Source: Ramlibacter sp. (GTDB taxonomy: Bacteria; Pseudomonadota; Gammaproteobacteria; Burkholderiales; Burkholderiaceae_C). Taken from it: DNA of 64,000 bases. The stretch's first letter is position 1; each line of letters opens with the position of its first letter. Below the pieces are notes generated by a model. It was not told where the DNA came from, did not search any database, and worked only from the letters and a program-made list of their open reading frames with translations. Of the stretch, positions 54,070-61,583 are shown one piece after another. The translations under genes and the position numbers were made by a program. The stretch lies in contig JAUYOG010000050.1 of NCBI GenBank assembly GCA_030695945.1, positions 62,001-126,000 of the forward strand, written 5' to 3'.

Positions 54070-55437
54070 TCATGTTCTTCGTGAACTCGCCCGCACAAAT
54101 TCGTTCACGTCTTTTTCGGCGGCGGGCGGTGTAGTCTTCGGCGCCGGGGCGAAGGGGTCCGGTCGCGCGTCACGCTTGGCGAGTGCTGCCAGGCTGAAGT
54201 TCTGCTGCTGCAGGTAGACTGTGCCCCCGCCGTCCAGGGCCGGCAGGTTCAACTCGGCGCGGGCTTCGTTGGGAGCCATGATGCCGCCACCAACAGCCTT
54301 CGCCAATTTCTCGATCTGGGCCATCTGGTCCATGCGCAGCAGGCCGCGCAGGTCGAATTCGACGCCGGACCCATCCGGGACCTGCAGCCCCTCGTCCAGG
54401 CACAGCTCCAGCGCCTCGATGTGTGGCTGCAGGCAGTCGTCGTAATACTGCTGGTTCAGGATGTCCGCGCTGTCGGCCGCGGGCGCGTCACCGGCGCCGA
54501 TTTTGTAGAGCGGCATGCTGAACGCACGGGCCACGTCCTTGACGGTCCACTCCAGCTGTTCGATCAGCTGCGCCTCGTCGGCCGCGATCGTCATCGCCTC
54601 GTACTTCAGGCCATCGCCCGCGACAAACAGCCGTCCGATGTTCTCGTGGCCGAAGTTCTGCTCGAAGGTCGCCTTCAGCCGCTCCGCGGTCGGTTCGTCA
54701 ATCGTGGCCGGGGCTGTGAGCATGCCGCTCGGGCGGCTCATGTTGGCGAAGAAGGCGTTGCTGTTTCGCTGGATCCGCAGGCCCTGGGTCGCGCTGATCC
54801 CGCAGGCGTAGATCGGCGAGATCCCGACCAGGGGGTGCCAAAGGCAATTCATCCGGTCGTGGATGATCTCGCTGGCCGGCACCGTGAGCCCACCGGAAGG
54901 AACACCGGCGAGGTCGTCGCCGCCGATGTTGTAGTAAACGTCGCCGGTGGGCGTGACCAGCGGGACCACGCGCCGCGGGTCGAGCAGGTACATGCGCCGC
55001 ACCCTCTTGTGATCGTCGCGCTCCTTGAACGCGTAGGTGTTTCCGTGGATCAGCTTGCAGATCAGCCAGTACGTGAAGAACTGGATCCGGTTCTGGAAGT
55101 GGTTGGGCCGGCGCAGCGGGATGTTGTGCGGCGCCTCGTCGGGAGCCTCGACCCAAAGGCGATCCGCGCGCACCATGAGGCGCGGCTGCAGCTTGCCGAT
55201 GTCGTTGGCGATGCGCGAAACGCAGGCGTACACCGCGCCATAGGCGGTGAGCGCGCCCATCGGCTCGATCTCCGCGCCGCGCTGCCAGGCGCCGGCGTAG
55301 GGCTCGCGCAGCCAGCCCAGCATGCCGCCGCCGTTGCGCAGCGGCCGCGTCATGCCGGTGACGTCGGATCCAAAGAGAGACGTGACGGCCGAAACAGTAG
55401 CTTTGACGCGTTGCCTGAGGTTTGCGAGCGGCTTCAC
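54070..55437 (-). CDS. Phage portal protein (HK97 type)
   Basis: 455 residues. Family segments include AVYACVSRIANDIGKLQPRL, FFTYWLICKLIHGNTYAF, GISPIYACGISATQGLRIQR and the tail region DVARAFSMPLYKIGAGDA. The portal forms the dodecameric DNA gateway of the capsid. No terminase, protease, capsid or tail gene accompanies it in the element. The C-terminus looks complete. It overlaps the preceding small gene by four bases, so it is expressed with the replication module if at all. Confidence 0.9.
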   Translation of the reverse strand: MKPLANLRQRVKATVSAVTSLFGSDVTGMTRPLRNGGGMLGWLREPYAGAWQRGAEIEPMGALTAYGAVYACVSRIANDIGKLQPRLMVRADRLWVEAPDEAPHNIPLRRPNHFQNRIQFFTYWLICKLIHGNTYAFKERDDHKRVRRMYLLDPRRVVPLVTPTGDVYYNIGGDDLAGVPSGGLTVPASEIIHDRMNCLWHPLVGISPIYACGISATQGLRIQRNSNAFFANMSRPSGMLTAPATIDEPTAERLKATFEQNFGHENIGRLFVAGDGLKYEAMTIAADEAQLIEQLEWTVKDVARAFSMPLYKIGAGDAPAADSADILNQQYYDDCLQPHIEALELCLDEGLQVPDGSGVEFDLRGLLRMDQMAQIEKLAKAVGGGIMAPNEARAELNLPALDGGGTVYLQQQNFSLAALAKRDARPDPFAPAPKTTPPAAEKDVNEFVRASSRRT

Positions 55438-55715
55438 ACTGGATCCCTCAGACGAACGATGCAGGAGGGTTTAAATGCCTCGTCATAGGTCGCGACAAAG
55501 GTGGCCTTCTTCGACGTGTCAGCATCGAGACGCACCCACTGCTCACCAGGGAGAGCGAACCGCAGCAGCGTGCGTGCCAGTTTTTCCGCGTTGAGCCTGG
55601 AGAGCTTCAAGCCGACGTCGATGCTTCGGCCGCCCTTCGTCATGGTCGTGACGCGCAACTGCAAGACGTTGTTCACTTCGATCAGGGCTGCGGTCTTCGT
55701 AGTGTTGGACGGCAT
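55434..55715 (-). CDS. Small hypothetical phage-like protein
   Basis: 93 residues starting at ATG 55715 with AAGGAG upstream. The sequence alternates strands and turns (ALIEVNNVLQLRVTTMTKGG, then VGLKLSRLNAEKLARTLL). No family is recognised. It ends in an ATGA overlap with the portal gene. The position before a portal gene might suggest a packaging or head-related role, which is speculative. Confidence 0.65.
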   Translation of the reverse strand: MPSNTTKTAALIEVNNVLQLRVTTMTKGGRSIDVGLKLSRLNAEKLARTLLRFALPGEQWVRLDADTSKKATFVATYDEAFKPSCIVRLRDPV

Positions 55716-55803
55716 GTGGTCGTCTCCTTGTGGTGCGAGAAGTGTCGGACCGATGACGGCGGACAACAATAGCGTCCGTGGGTGTGGCGGGTTTGCGCGG
55801 GTT

Positions 55804-56211
55804 TCATTCCCGCGGCGATTGCACGAATTGCCAGCGCACTCCCTCGCGCTCCGGGCCACCACGTCGCCACAGTACGAGGCCACCACCGAGATCGGCGCCT
55901 TCGATCCTCGAGAGCAGCTTTCCGATGCGCTTCACCGTGTGGCCTTCGCGTCCGAGCGCCTCCAGGGCTACGCGCAAGCACTGGAACCGATCGTCCTGGG
56001 CTTGTTCGGCGGCCTCGCGCAGGGTGAACGTGGCACCGCCGACTACCTGCCGCAGCGGAGGCAGCAGGACGTCCAGGATCTGCCGATCCTCCGGACGGAT
56101 GCCGCGGTCCCGCGCCGCCAGCGCCACAGCGATTGCGGTCGGCAATTCGCGGATCTGGGCGTTCAACAGCTGGAGCTCGCGCACGAGCGCAGTGGCGGTC
56201 TTATCGTCCAT
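55804..56211 (-). CDS. Hypothetical protein
   Basis: 135 residues from ATG 56211; GTG 56220 is an alternative. Helical N-terminus (KTATALVRELQLLNAQIREL) and a C-terminal part ending RRGGPEREGVRWQFVQ. The spacing of hydrophobic residues and RPEDRQILDVLLPPL hint at a DNA-module helix bundle, but no family is recognised. It lies between the DnaC-like gene (324 bases upstream) and the small pre-portal gene. Confidence 0.55.
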   Translation of the reverse strand: MDDKTATALVRELQLLNAQIRELPTAIAVALAARDRGIRPEDRQILDVLLPPLRQVVGGATFTLREAAEQAQDDRFQCLRVALEALGREGHTVKRIGKLLSRIEGADLGGGLVLWRRGGPEREGVRWQFVQSPRE

Positions 56212-56220
56212 CACACTCAC

Positions 56221-56534
56221 GTGGGCGTCATGCTAGTCATTCCCGCTGCGTATCGAGCCTAGGAGCTGCGATCGGCAGCAGCCCGAGGTGTACGTACCAG
56301 GTGCGCCTTGCGGGGCTCACACGCGCGTTCCTTCGTGTACGAGCCGCACTTGTGGGGGGGCCGAAACCGCTCCTCCGGGCTTCGGCAGCAGGACCGGCGC
56401 GGTAAGTAGATTTTTGCGAGCCCGAAATCACCCCCTCCCCCCCACCTCAGGCCCCGCTGGCACACTCCGCGCCCCCCACACTGTCGGCCAGAATCCCCGC
56501 GCGCTTGACAATAGGGTGCGTCCGGTCATGTAGG
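56221..56534. other. Intergenic region downstream of the DnaC-like gene, possible regulatory or origin segment
   Basis: 314 bases without a convincing gene. It contains a C-rich run near 56432-56452 and small dyads around GTACGTAC at 56290-56297. Being next to replication genes it is a candidate replication origin, but no iterons or DnaA boxes were recognised. Confidence 0.35.
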
Positions 56535-57281
56535 TCACTCCGTCGAGAGCCGTGCCCCGCGGTGGCTGGGCCAATTGCACACGATGGTCCGAGCGCCCTC
56601 GCGCAACCGGTCGAACGCTCGATCGCCGAGCGCTGTCCGCAATAAGGGAGCATTCAAGTTCGACAACAACACCGTCGGCCGCTTCAGCGTGTAGCGCAGA
56701 TCTATTACGTCCAGCAGTTGAATCTGCTCGCCCTCGGTTCCGAAACCTAGGCCAACCTCGTCGAGAACCAGCAGGGCCGGCAGTCCGAAAGCCTCTAGCA
56801 CCTCTTCCTCGTTCTCGGACGCATCGCGGCGCCATGTGGCGCGCAAGCGCCGAACGATTTGCCGGGCGCTGGCAATGTACGCGCGCTTCGTGTGCCGGTT
56901 GATAACGTCGCCAACCATCGCTGCGCCCAAATGGCTCTTTCCGGTGCCCGGTGGGCCGATCAGCCAGAGCCCATTGCCCTGGTCCGCATGGAAAGCCGGC
57001 CCGGTGAAGGCGCGGCAGACTTCCAGTGCAGCCTGCTGCTCCTTCGTCGCGACCGCAAAGCTGTCGAAAGTGGCCTCGACGTAGCGCCCCGTGATGCCGC
57101 TATCGCGCAAGTACTCCTGCCGGCGTTTCTCGGCGAGCTGGCGCTCGGCTTCCGCGCGCTGGCGAAGCTGAGCCTCCTGACAACACTGCGGGCAATTGGT
57201 CCAGCGTCCAGCCAAGTACTCTTGCGCACGATAAGGACCATGCTGCGCACACGTGCGGCCCTCTGTACTGAGGTTCCTCAA
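56535..57281 (-). CDS. DnaC-like helicase-loader AAA ATPase
   Basis: 248 residues. An N-terminal Cys4-type zinc site (CAQHGPY at 11-17, CPQC at 30-33) and a Lys/Glu-rich helix lead to an IstB/DnaC AAA domain with Walker A GPPGTGKS (109-116) and Walker B LLVLDEVG. It would load the host replicative helicase at the element's origin. The start is TTG 57281, overlapping the stop of the upstream replication gene (TTGA), with AAGGTG upstream. The pair forms a replication module. Confidence 0.88.
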   Translation of the reverse strand: MRNLSTEGRTCAQHGPYRAQEYLAGRWTNCPQCCQEAQLRQRAEAERQLAEKRRQEYLRDSGITGRYVEATFDSFAVATKEQQAALEVCRAFTGPAFHADQGNGLWLIGPPGTGKSHLGAAMVGDVINRHTKRAYIASARQIVRRLRATWRRDASENEEEVLEAFGLPALLVLDEVGLGFGTEGEQIQLLDVIDLRYTLKRPTVLLSNLNAPLLRTALGDRAFDRLREGARTIVCNWPSHRGARLSTE

Positions 57282-58195
57282 GGGAGCACCTTTCCAGCGG
57301 CATCAATGCCGGCTGAGTAGTCCGTGCGCAGGCCCACGTCGCTGACTGCGCCGTTGGTCCTCCACAAAGTACGCAGCTTTTGCGCGTCGCGCAGCATCAC
57401 GTGCACTGGGTGGAGCTGATTAACATAGAAGGGTTCGTTGCTCTTGAGGTAAAACGCTGCCACTTTCGGTGCTTCTTCGAGGCCGACTGCGGAAACGAAA
57501 TGGGCAAGCTGACCATTCACCGCCGCGCTGCGAATGGGCTCTTCGCCGTGCCGTGCTTTGAACGCTTGGCGATACGCTTCCCACGTGGGAACTGTCTTCC
57601 CCAGCTTGTCAGGTTGATGACGACTGCTCACCCTCTTTGGCTTTGCCGCGCCAGCCGATTCGTCCGAAGGATGGGAGGCTGAAGCAAGGGATTCAGGGAA
57701 TCCGGAATCAGAGAAGAGGGATTCAGCACGGCTTGCCGCTCCTGCCAAGTCACCTCTAGTTGCTAAAACACGACTTGGCAGCCCGGCATCGCCCTGGGCC
57801 TGGGGTGGTTGGGAGCCACCATGTGCCTCAGGCCCTACAGGGTTGCTAAGGGGGGCTGGCCCTGGACTTTGCGGAGGTGGCGGGATCGTGCTTGGCGGTT
57901 CTCGATGGTGTGGGTTCTGGTGCTTTCTGAATCTCAGTATTTGGATGAACGGTACGCCCCCAACGACGTAGCGCACGATGAAGCCATGCTGCTCAAGTTC
58001 AACAAGAAGCGGCTCCACGTCGACTGAGTCGTATCTGAAGGCATATCCCTTGATGCGCAGTGGCCGGTCTTCAAGCCGGCCTTCGCGGCAGGCCATCTGC
58101 CATAGCGCGGGATAGAGCAAACGCGCAGCCATAGTGCAGGCACCGAGCTCCTCGTTTTCATAGAAGCCCGGTTTGATGTTGCGTGCGCGGGCCAT
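57278..58195 (-). CDS. Phage-type replication initiation protein
   Basis: 305 residues. The N-terminus MARARNIKPGFYENEELG with LYPALWQMACREGRLEDRP is the winged-helix start typical of phage replication (DnaT/O-like) proteins. A Pro/Ser-rich linker (110-190) follows, then a C-terminal DnaB/DnaC-interaction-type helical domain (WEAYRQAFKARHGEEPIRSA). It pairs with the DnaC-like gene through a TTGA overlap. It likely binds the element origin, which was not identified. Confidence 0.82.
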   Translation of the reverse strand: MARARNIKPGFYENEELGACTMAARLLYPALWQMACREGRLEDRPLRIKGYAFRYDSVDVEPLLVELEQHGFIVRYVVGGVPFIQILRFRKHQNPHHREPPSTIPPPPQSPGPAPLSNPVGPEAHGGSQPPQAQGDAGLPSRVLATRGDLAGAASRAESLFSDSGFPESLASASHPSDESAGAAKPKRVSSRHQPDKLGKTVPTWEAYRQAFKARHGEEPIRSAAVNGQLAHFVSAVGLEEAPKVAAFYLKSNEPFYVNQLHPVHVMLRDAQKLRTLWRTNGAVSDVGLRTDYSAGIDAAGKVLP

Positions 58196-58431
58196 CAGTT
58201 CTTCCCTTCGACGCGCCGCGCAGTCAACAGCATAGCGACGCCTTCAATTGAGTTTCTGTGCAACAACCGCCCGTCGTCCCTACGCATGAAGCCGGTGCGT
58301 ACCTCACGCAGAACGTACCCCTGATCCGCTGCGCGAGCCCGGATGTCGGCAAAACGCTGCCGCTCAGCGACGTCTCGGCCTGATCCGGAAGCTTCAAAAT
58401 TGGGCACGGCCGTCATGCGCGGCGAGGCCAT
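58195..58431 (-). CDS. Small hypothetical protein
   Basis: 78 residues with a basic central part (ADQGYVLREVRTGFMRRDDG) and a hydrophobic C-terminal helix. It shares one base with the replication gene start and follows the HTH gene by three bases, so it belongs to the same operon. No family is recognised. Confidence 0.6.
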   Translation of the reverse strand: MASPRMTAVPNFEASGSGRDVAERQRFADIRARAADQGYVLREVRTGFMRRDDGRLLHRNSIEGVAMLLTARRVEGKN

Positions 58432-58434
58432 TAC

Positions 58435-58665
58435 TCAGGCCGTCCGAGTCGCGAGCCAGGCTTCGTATCGCGGTCTGTGGATCAGCAACTTCTTGCCGAC
58501 TCGAACACACGCGTATGCCAGGCCGTTTGCTTCACGGTGGCGCAATTGCCAGCGCAACGCGGCCACGCTCAAGATGCTGGGAAAGGCTTCTGCCAGTTGG
58601 TCGACTGTGTTCAGGTCATCGAGCGACATTGCGTCGCCGTTGGCGTGGATAGCTTGTGTTTGCAT
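58435..58665 (-). CDS. AlpA/excisionase-like small HTH protein
   Basis: 76 residues. The segment LNTVDQLAEAFPSILSVAAL then RWQLRHREANGLAYACVRVG, KKLLIHRPRYEAWL gives a MerR/AlpA-type winged helix of the small regulators found beside integrases in Burkholderiales islands. It may control integrase or replication genes or act as an excisionase. It is first in the short operon 58665-56535. The 145 bases upstream probably contain its promoter. Confidence 0.75.
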   Translation of the reverse strand: MQTQAIHANGDAMSLDDLNTVDQLAEAFPSILSVAALRWQLRHREANGLAYACVRVGKKLLIHRPRYEAWLATRTA

Positions 58666-58810
58666 GTCGCACCTTTCAAAAAGTGCGCGGCATGCTGTCT
58701 ATCTTTGGTGCATCGCCGCGCGTTGTTTGCATGTGCGGCGAAGATATTGCGGATGTTCCGTCTAGGTAAGTAGCTCTGCGCCGAATCGGCTAGCCGCTAC
58801 GATGCACTGG

Positions 58811-59500
58811 CTAGTCATGATTAGGCGTGCCCCTGAGTGCCTTGCGAGCTGCGGAGAACGACATCCCCAATGCGCCGCACTCCTCTTCCGCACATAGGTC
58901 TCGATTCGAATATTTTCCGGTCGCCCAAATGGCTTGGATTCGTCGGGCCTTGTCTCTCGAACCGCCCGGCTTGCTGTGGCGCGCTTCAGCGGCGGTTTTC
59001 CCACTGCGGGAGGCTCGCCCCATCCTGTCGCGAACCATTGTCCGCACGCCTTCTCTCTGCTCCGTCAACATCACCAGTTGCCTTTGAAGTTCAAGCTTCC
59101 TCCATTCAGCGTGGCGATGCTCGACAAGGGCGTGCCACGCCAGTGAGACTAGTCTCCCAGCAGGCAAAGCGAACAGCATCTCTACAAGTCGCTGCTGGTT
59201 GTGCTCGCACTCGCGTCGGGCCTCTTCAACAGTTTTTCCCGCCTCGCTGCTGCGTTCCAAGATCTCCTGCCATGGGGCTGCCAGCTCCCGGAACTGCTCT
59301 TGTTCCCGCGTCAATCGCGCCAGCTCAGCGTCCACTTCGGGTCCGCCGATTAAGAGCCGCAACATACTCTGACGAGCCTGCGATATCTCATCAGTCTCGG
59401 CCATGCGATTTGGGTCCAGGAGCAAGCCATCTGGCTTGCTGCGGTTGCGCTTCGAGGAGGGTGCTGCGGTTTTCGCCTCGGAGGGTTTGCGCGCGGTCAT
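58811..59500 (-). CDS. Hypothetical protein with coiled-coil and C-terminal HTH-like region
   Basis: 229 residues. The N-terminus is Lys/Ser-rich, the middle strongly helical with long charged runs (RLTREQEQFRELAAPWQEIL, then VEEARRECEHNQQRLVEM). The end IQAIWATGKYSNRDLCAEEE, CGALGMSFSAARKAL looks like a resolvase-type HTH. It could be a DNA-binding structural protein. The ATG at 59500 overlaps the stop of the upstream gene (ATGA); frames extending further 5' are shadows. Confidence 0.65.
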   Translation of the reverse strand: MTARKPSEAKTAAPSSKRNRSKPDGLLLDPNRMAETDEISQARQSMLRLLIGGPEVDAELARLTREQEQFRELAAPWQEILERSSEAGKTVEEARRECEHNQQRLVEMLFALPAGRLVSLAWHALVEHRHAEWRKLELQRQLVMLTEQREGVRTMVRDRMGRASRSGKTAAEARHSKPGGSRDKARRIQAIWATGKYSNRDLCAEEECGALGMSFSAARKALRGTPNHD

Positions 59501-59889
59501 TGGGCCAGCCCGGCTTCGTCGAGAATGCGTCCTGCCTCCTCGAGCGCGGCGACTGCGGGCTGCAGCGCGCTGTACAGCGATGGGCTCACGTTTTCCATGG
59601 ACTGTGCCCCAACAAGCATAGCCACGGCCGGCAACACCACGCAGCCGTAGCACTGACTAGGGTCGCTGCGCTGAAGCGTATCGGCCTTGTCGCCCAGGAG
59701 GCTTAGAGCATCGCCGATCAGCTGCTTCGCATACGTCCCGTGGCGGGCCATCGTGTCGTTCAGCAGAACATCTTTGACTTCGAGCATGACGTCTTCGGCT
59801 TGCACGACCAAGTCGCCGACGCGCGCGCGCCAGCGCATGCGCGTGGGCAATGCGATGACGCGGGCGCCGCTGCTTTCGGCTTTATCCAT
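59497..59889 (-). CDS. Hypothetical protein
   Basis: 130 residues, largely helical, starting ATG 59889. Segments include DLVVQAEDVMLEVKDVLLND and ALQPAVAALEEAGRILDEAG. A Cys pair occurs in SQCYGCVVLP. No family is recognised. It lies 42 bases after the integrase and overlaps the following gene, so the order int - hyp - hyp is a transcription unit. Confidence 0.6.
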   Translation of the reverse strand: MDKAESSGARVIALPTRMRWRARVGDLVVQAEDVMLEVKDVLLNDTMARHGTYAKQLIGDALSLLGDKADTLQRSDPSQCYGCVVLPAVAMLVGAQSMENVSPSLYSALQPAVAALEEAGRILDEAGLAQ

Positions 59890-59931
59890 GTTGCACCGGT
59901 CCTTTCGTGGTAAGTGCGCGGTGGCCGTCCG

Positions 59932-61041
59932 CTATTCCTTCTTCCCGGCCAGCAAGCGCTCAGCCAGTTCCACCGAATCCGCCGCAGAAAGATGCCCGTA
60001 TCGCTTCAACATGGCCAGCGTCTTGTGTCCGCTCACGACCGCGGCCTGGGCCAGGTTCGCCCCGCCCTTGAGCATCTTCGTGACGCCGGTATGGCGGGTG
60101 GTATGCAGCACGACGCGGTCGAGCGGGTCCTCGCGATCGTTGAGGAGCCCGGCGTCCTCACGGCACTTGCGCCAGACGGTATCGGGGTTCATGGGCTTGC
60201 TGGGATCGCGTGGGTTGAAGAACACGAAATCCGAATGCAAGGGCTTCACCTTCGCTGCCGCGGCCAACGCCGCCTTCACGTCGGACACCAGCGGCAGCGC
60301 CCGGGGCTGGCCGTTCTTCGTCTTGCCGAGAACGGCGATCGAATCTTCCAGGCGCAGGTCCCGCCAGCGCAGCTTCAGCACCTCGCCGCGACGCGCGGCC
60401 GTGGTCAGGCAAGTGCGCACGAACAAGTGCAGCATCGGCCACGTGCTGGCCTTTGCCGCTGCCATCAACCGGGCTTCCTCTTCGGCGCTCAGTATCCGCG
60501 TGCGGCCACCGCTCTCCTCCAGCTTCGACACCTTGCCGCCCTTCATCGGATGCACGTCAATGATCTCGCGCTCCATGGCGAAGTTGAAGACCGACGAGAG
60601 CGAAGCGAGGTAGCGATTGACGGTGGCCGCTGTGAGTCGCTGGCCCGTAACCTTCGATCCTCCTGGAGTGCTGCGCAGCGCGGGCTTGATCTGCAGCTTC
60701 GCCTTCGCGGCATTGATGTCGCCGCGGGAGATTTCGCGGACCCTCATGTTGCCCAGCTGGGAGCGCCAGAAGTCGAGGTGGCCGGCGGTCCAGTAGCGCG
60801 TGCCCTTGCCAGGCGGCGCCATCGTGAAGTCTTCGATCAGGTCCTTCAGCAGCTGCCCGCTGCCGGCCTTCTCGAGTGTCGAATCCGCGTCGTTATTCCG
60901 AAGCCATTCAGCGGCTTCACGCTTCGTCTCGCAGACCTTGGATTTGCTCGCGAACCCTTTGCGCCGCACGAACGCTCGATGCAAGGTGATCGTCTTGCCC
61001 GTGGCCTTGTCCGTGCGCTTGATCGTGACGATGGAGCCCAT
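59932..61041 (-). CDS. int: Tyrosine recombinase / integrase
   Basis: 369 residues. The catalytic set is complete: Arg218 (AARRGE), Lys242 (GKTKNG), His313-x-x-Arg316 (LHTTRHTG), His339 (SGHKTL) and nucleophile Tyr348 (KRYGH). N-terminal arm-binding (1-60) and SAM-like core-binding domains (60-165) precede it. It lies 88 bases from attR and is transcribed away from it, as in many tRNA-targeted islands. The target is the anticodon loop of tRNA-Leu(UAA), judged from the att core. Two TTAC-type repeats between int and attR are possible arm sites. Confidence 0.95.
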   Translation of the reverse strand: MGSIVTIKRTDKATGKTITLHRAFVRRKGFASKSKVCETKREAAEWLRNNDADSTLEKAGSGQLLKDLIEDFTMAPPGKGTRYWTAGHLDFWRSQLGNMRVREISRGDINAAKAKLQIKPALRSTPGGSKVTGQRLTAATVNRYLASLSSVFNFAMEREIIDVHPMKGGKVSKLEESGGRTRILSAEEEARLMAAAKASTWPMLHLFVRTCLTTAARRGEVLKLRWRDLRLEDSIAVLGKTKNGQPRALPLVSDVKAALAAAAKVKPLHSDFVFFNPRDPSKPMNPDTVWRKCREDAGLLNDREDPLDRVVLHTTRHTGVTKMLKGGANLAQAAVVSGHKTLAMLKRYGHLSAADSVELAERLLAGKKE

Positions 61042-61073
61042 GATGCAGCCTCACATTCAGGGCGCGGGGGTCC

Positions 61074-61091
61074 TTACACACCATTACGCAC
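61074..61091 (+). promoter_or_regulatory. Candidate integrase arm-type sites (right)
   Basis: TTACACAC at 61074-61081 and TTACGCAC at 61084-61091, spaced 10 bases, matching the left pair at 45219-45237. Nearby, ATGAAATATACACC at 61110-61123 resembles ATGAATATACGCC at 45127-45139, another shared motif near both ends. Confidence 0.45.
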
Positions 61092-61129
61092 AACTACCCG
61101 CAAACCCGCATGAAATATACACCTAGGAA

Positions 61130-61141
61130 GGATTTTAAGTC
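61130..61141. repeat. attR core
   Basis: GGATTTTAAGTC, identical to 45091-45102, inside the 5' half of the split tRNA-Leu gene. Confidence 0.9.
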
Positions 61142-61171
61142 CGCTGTGTCTACCCATTTCACCACCGAGGC
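61130..61171 (-). pseudogene. leuZ: 5' half of host tRNA-Leu(UAA), split by integration
   Basis: On the minus strand it starts GCCTCGG (acceptor), continues through the D-arm (GGTGAAATGGGTAGACAC) and the 5' side of the anticodon stem GCGGA to loop CTTAAAA-TCC, then runs into element DNA (TTCCTAGGTGTATATTTC) that cannot complete the tRNA. It follows tRNA-Gly and tRNA-Cys in the order glyW-cysT-leuZ, which identifies it as the leuZ equivalent. Promoter context upstream is intact, so a truncated transcript may still be made. Confidence 0.92.
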
Positions 61172-61198
61172 CCAGTGGCATTGTGGAACAAAATATCG

Positions 61199-61256
61199 CC
61201 CCCACGCTTCGCTGCCCCCCGAGGGGGCGCGTTTTGCCTTGGGGCGGCCCTGCGGC
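61199..61256. repeat. Dispersed GC-rich repeat (gctgccccccgagggggc type)
   Basis: Shares cccccacgct, ttcgctgccccccgaggg and a cctt-ggggcgg end with the narJ copy at 10903-10970. It lies between tRNA-Cys and the tRNA-Leu 5' half. Confidence 0.75.
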
Positions 61257-61303
61257 AAAAACACAGCAGCCCCGGCAACACTGGGTTGGCGGGGCTGCGA
61301 ATC

Positions 61304-61377
61304 TGGAGGCGCGACCCGGAGTCGAACCGAGCTAAACGGATTTGCAATCCGCTGCATAACCGCTTTGCTATCGCGCC
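61304..61377 (-). tRNA. tRNA-Cys(GCA)
   Basis: Minus strand starts GGCGCGATAGC and ends TCGCGCC-T-CCA; anticodon loop TTGCAAA gives GCA. T-arm CTCGGTTCGACTCCGGG. It lies in the tRNA cluster with Gly and the split Leu gene. CCA is encoded. Confidence 0.96.
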
Positions 61378-61385
61378 GTAAGCGT

Positions 61386-61409
61386 AAAAAAGGGAAGCCT
61401 GGGCTTCCC
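61386..61409 (-). terminator. Rho-independent terminator between tRNA-Gly and tRNA-Cys
   Basis: Stem GGGAAGCC/GGCTTCCC (61392-61409) followed on the minus strand by TTTTTT. It lies between the two tRNA genes, so part of tRNA-Gly transcripts may stop before Cys. Confidence 0.75.
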
Positions 61410-61457
61410 TTTTCCCGGCTGTACCGGAAAAAGCAGCAGTGCTGCTTTTCTAAAAAC

Positions 61458-61533
61458 TGGAGCGGGAAAAGAGTCTCGAACTCTCGACCTCAACCTTGGC
61501 AAGGTTGCGCTCTACCAACTGAGCTATTCCCGC
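61458..61533 (-). tRNA. tRNA-Gly(GCC)
   Basis: Minus strand begins GCGGGAATAGCTC, anticodon loop TTGCCAA (GCC), T-arm GAGAGTTCGAGACTC, ends TTCCCGC-T-CCA. First gene of the Gly-Cys-Leu cluster, with a clear -10 box upstream. Confidence 0.97.
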
Positions 61534-61547
61534 ATTTCGAGCCTCAA

Positions 61548-61553
61548 ATTATA
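61548..61553 (-). promoter_or_regulatory. -10 box of the tRNA-Gly promoter
   Basis: Perfect TATAAT on the minus strand, 15 bases before the tRNA 5' end. It sits inside the loop of an inverted repeat GAGCCTC/GAGGCTC (61539-61545 and 61567-61573). Confidence 0.65.
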
Positions 61554-61583
61554 ACCCAACTTTTTGGAGGCTCGCTCGACTCT

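Larger units (their letters stand above)
45091..61141. mobile_element. 16-kb integrative element in the tRNA-Leu(UAA) gene
   Basis: Bounded by direct repeats GGATTTTAAGTC at 45091-45102 and 61130-61141, which are the anticodon loop/stem of the split tRNA gene. It contains a tyrosine integrase beside the right end, an AlpA-like HTH protein, replication genes, a phage portal gene, and plus-strand cargo with a replacement tRNA-Leu, a nuclease-like/kinase trio and a DNA ligase. Base composition is visibly less GC-rich than the flanks. Content and size suggest a phage satellite or a decayed prophage with cargo rather than an intact phage or a conjugative element. Confidence 0.92.
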
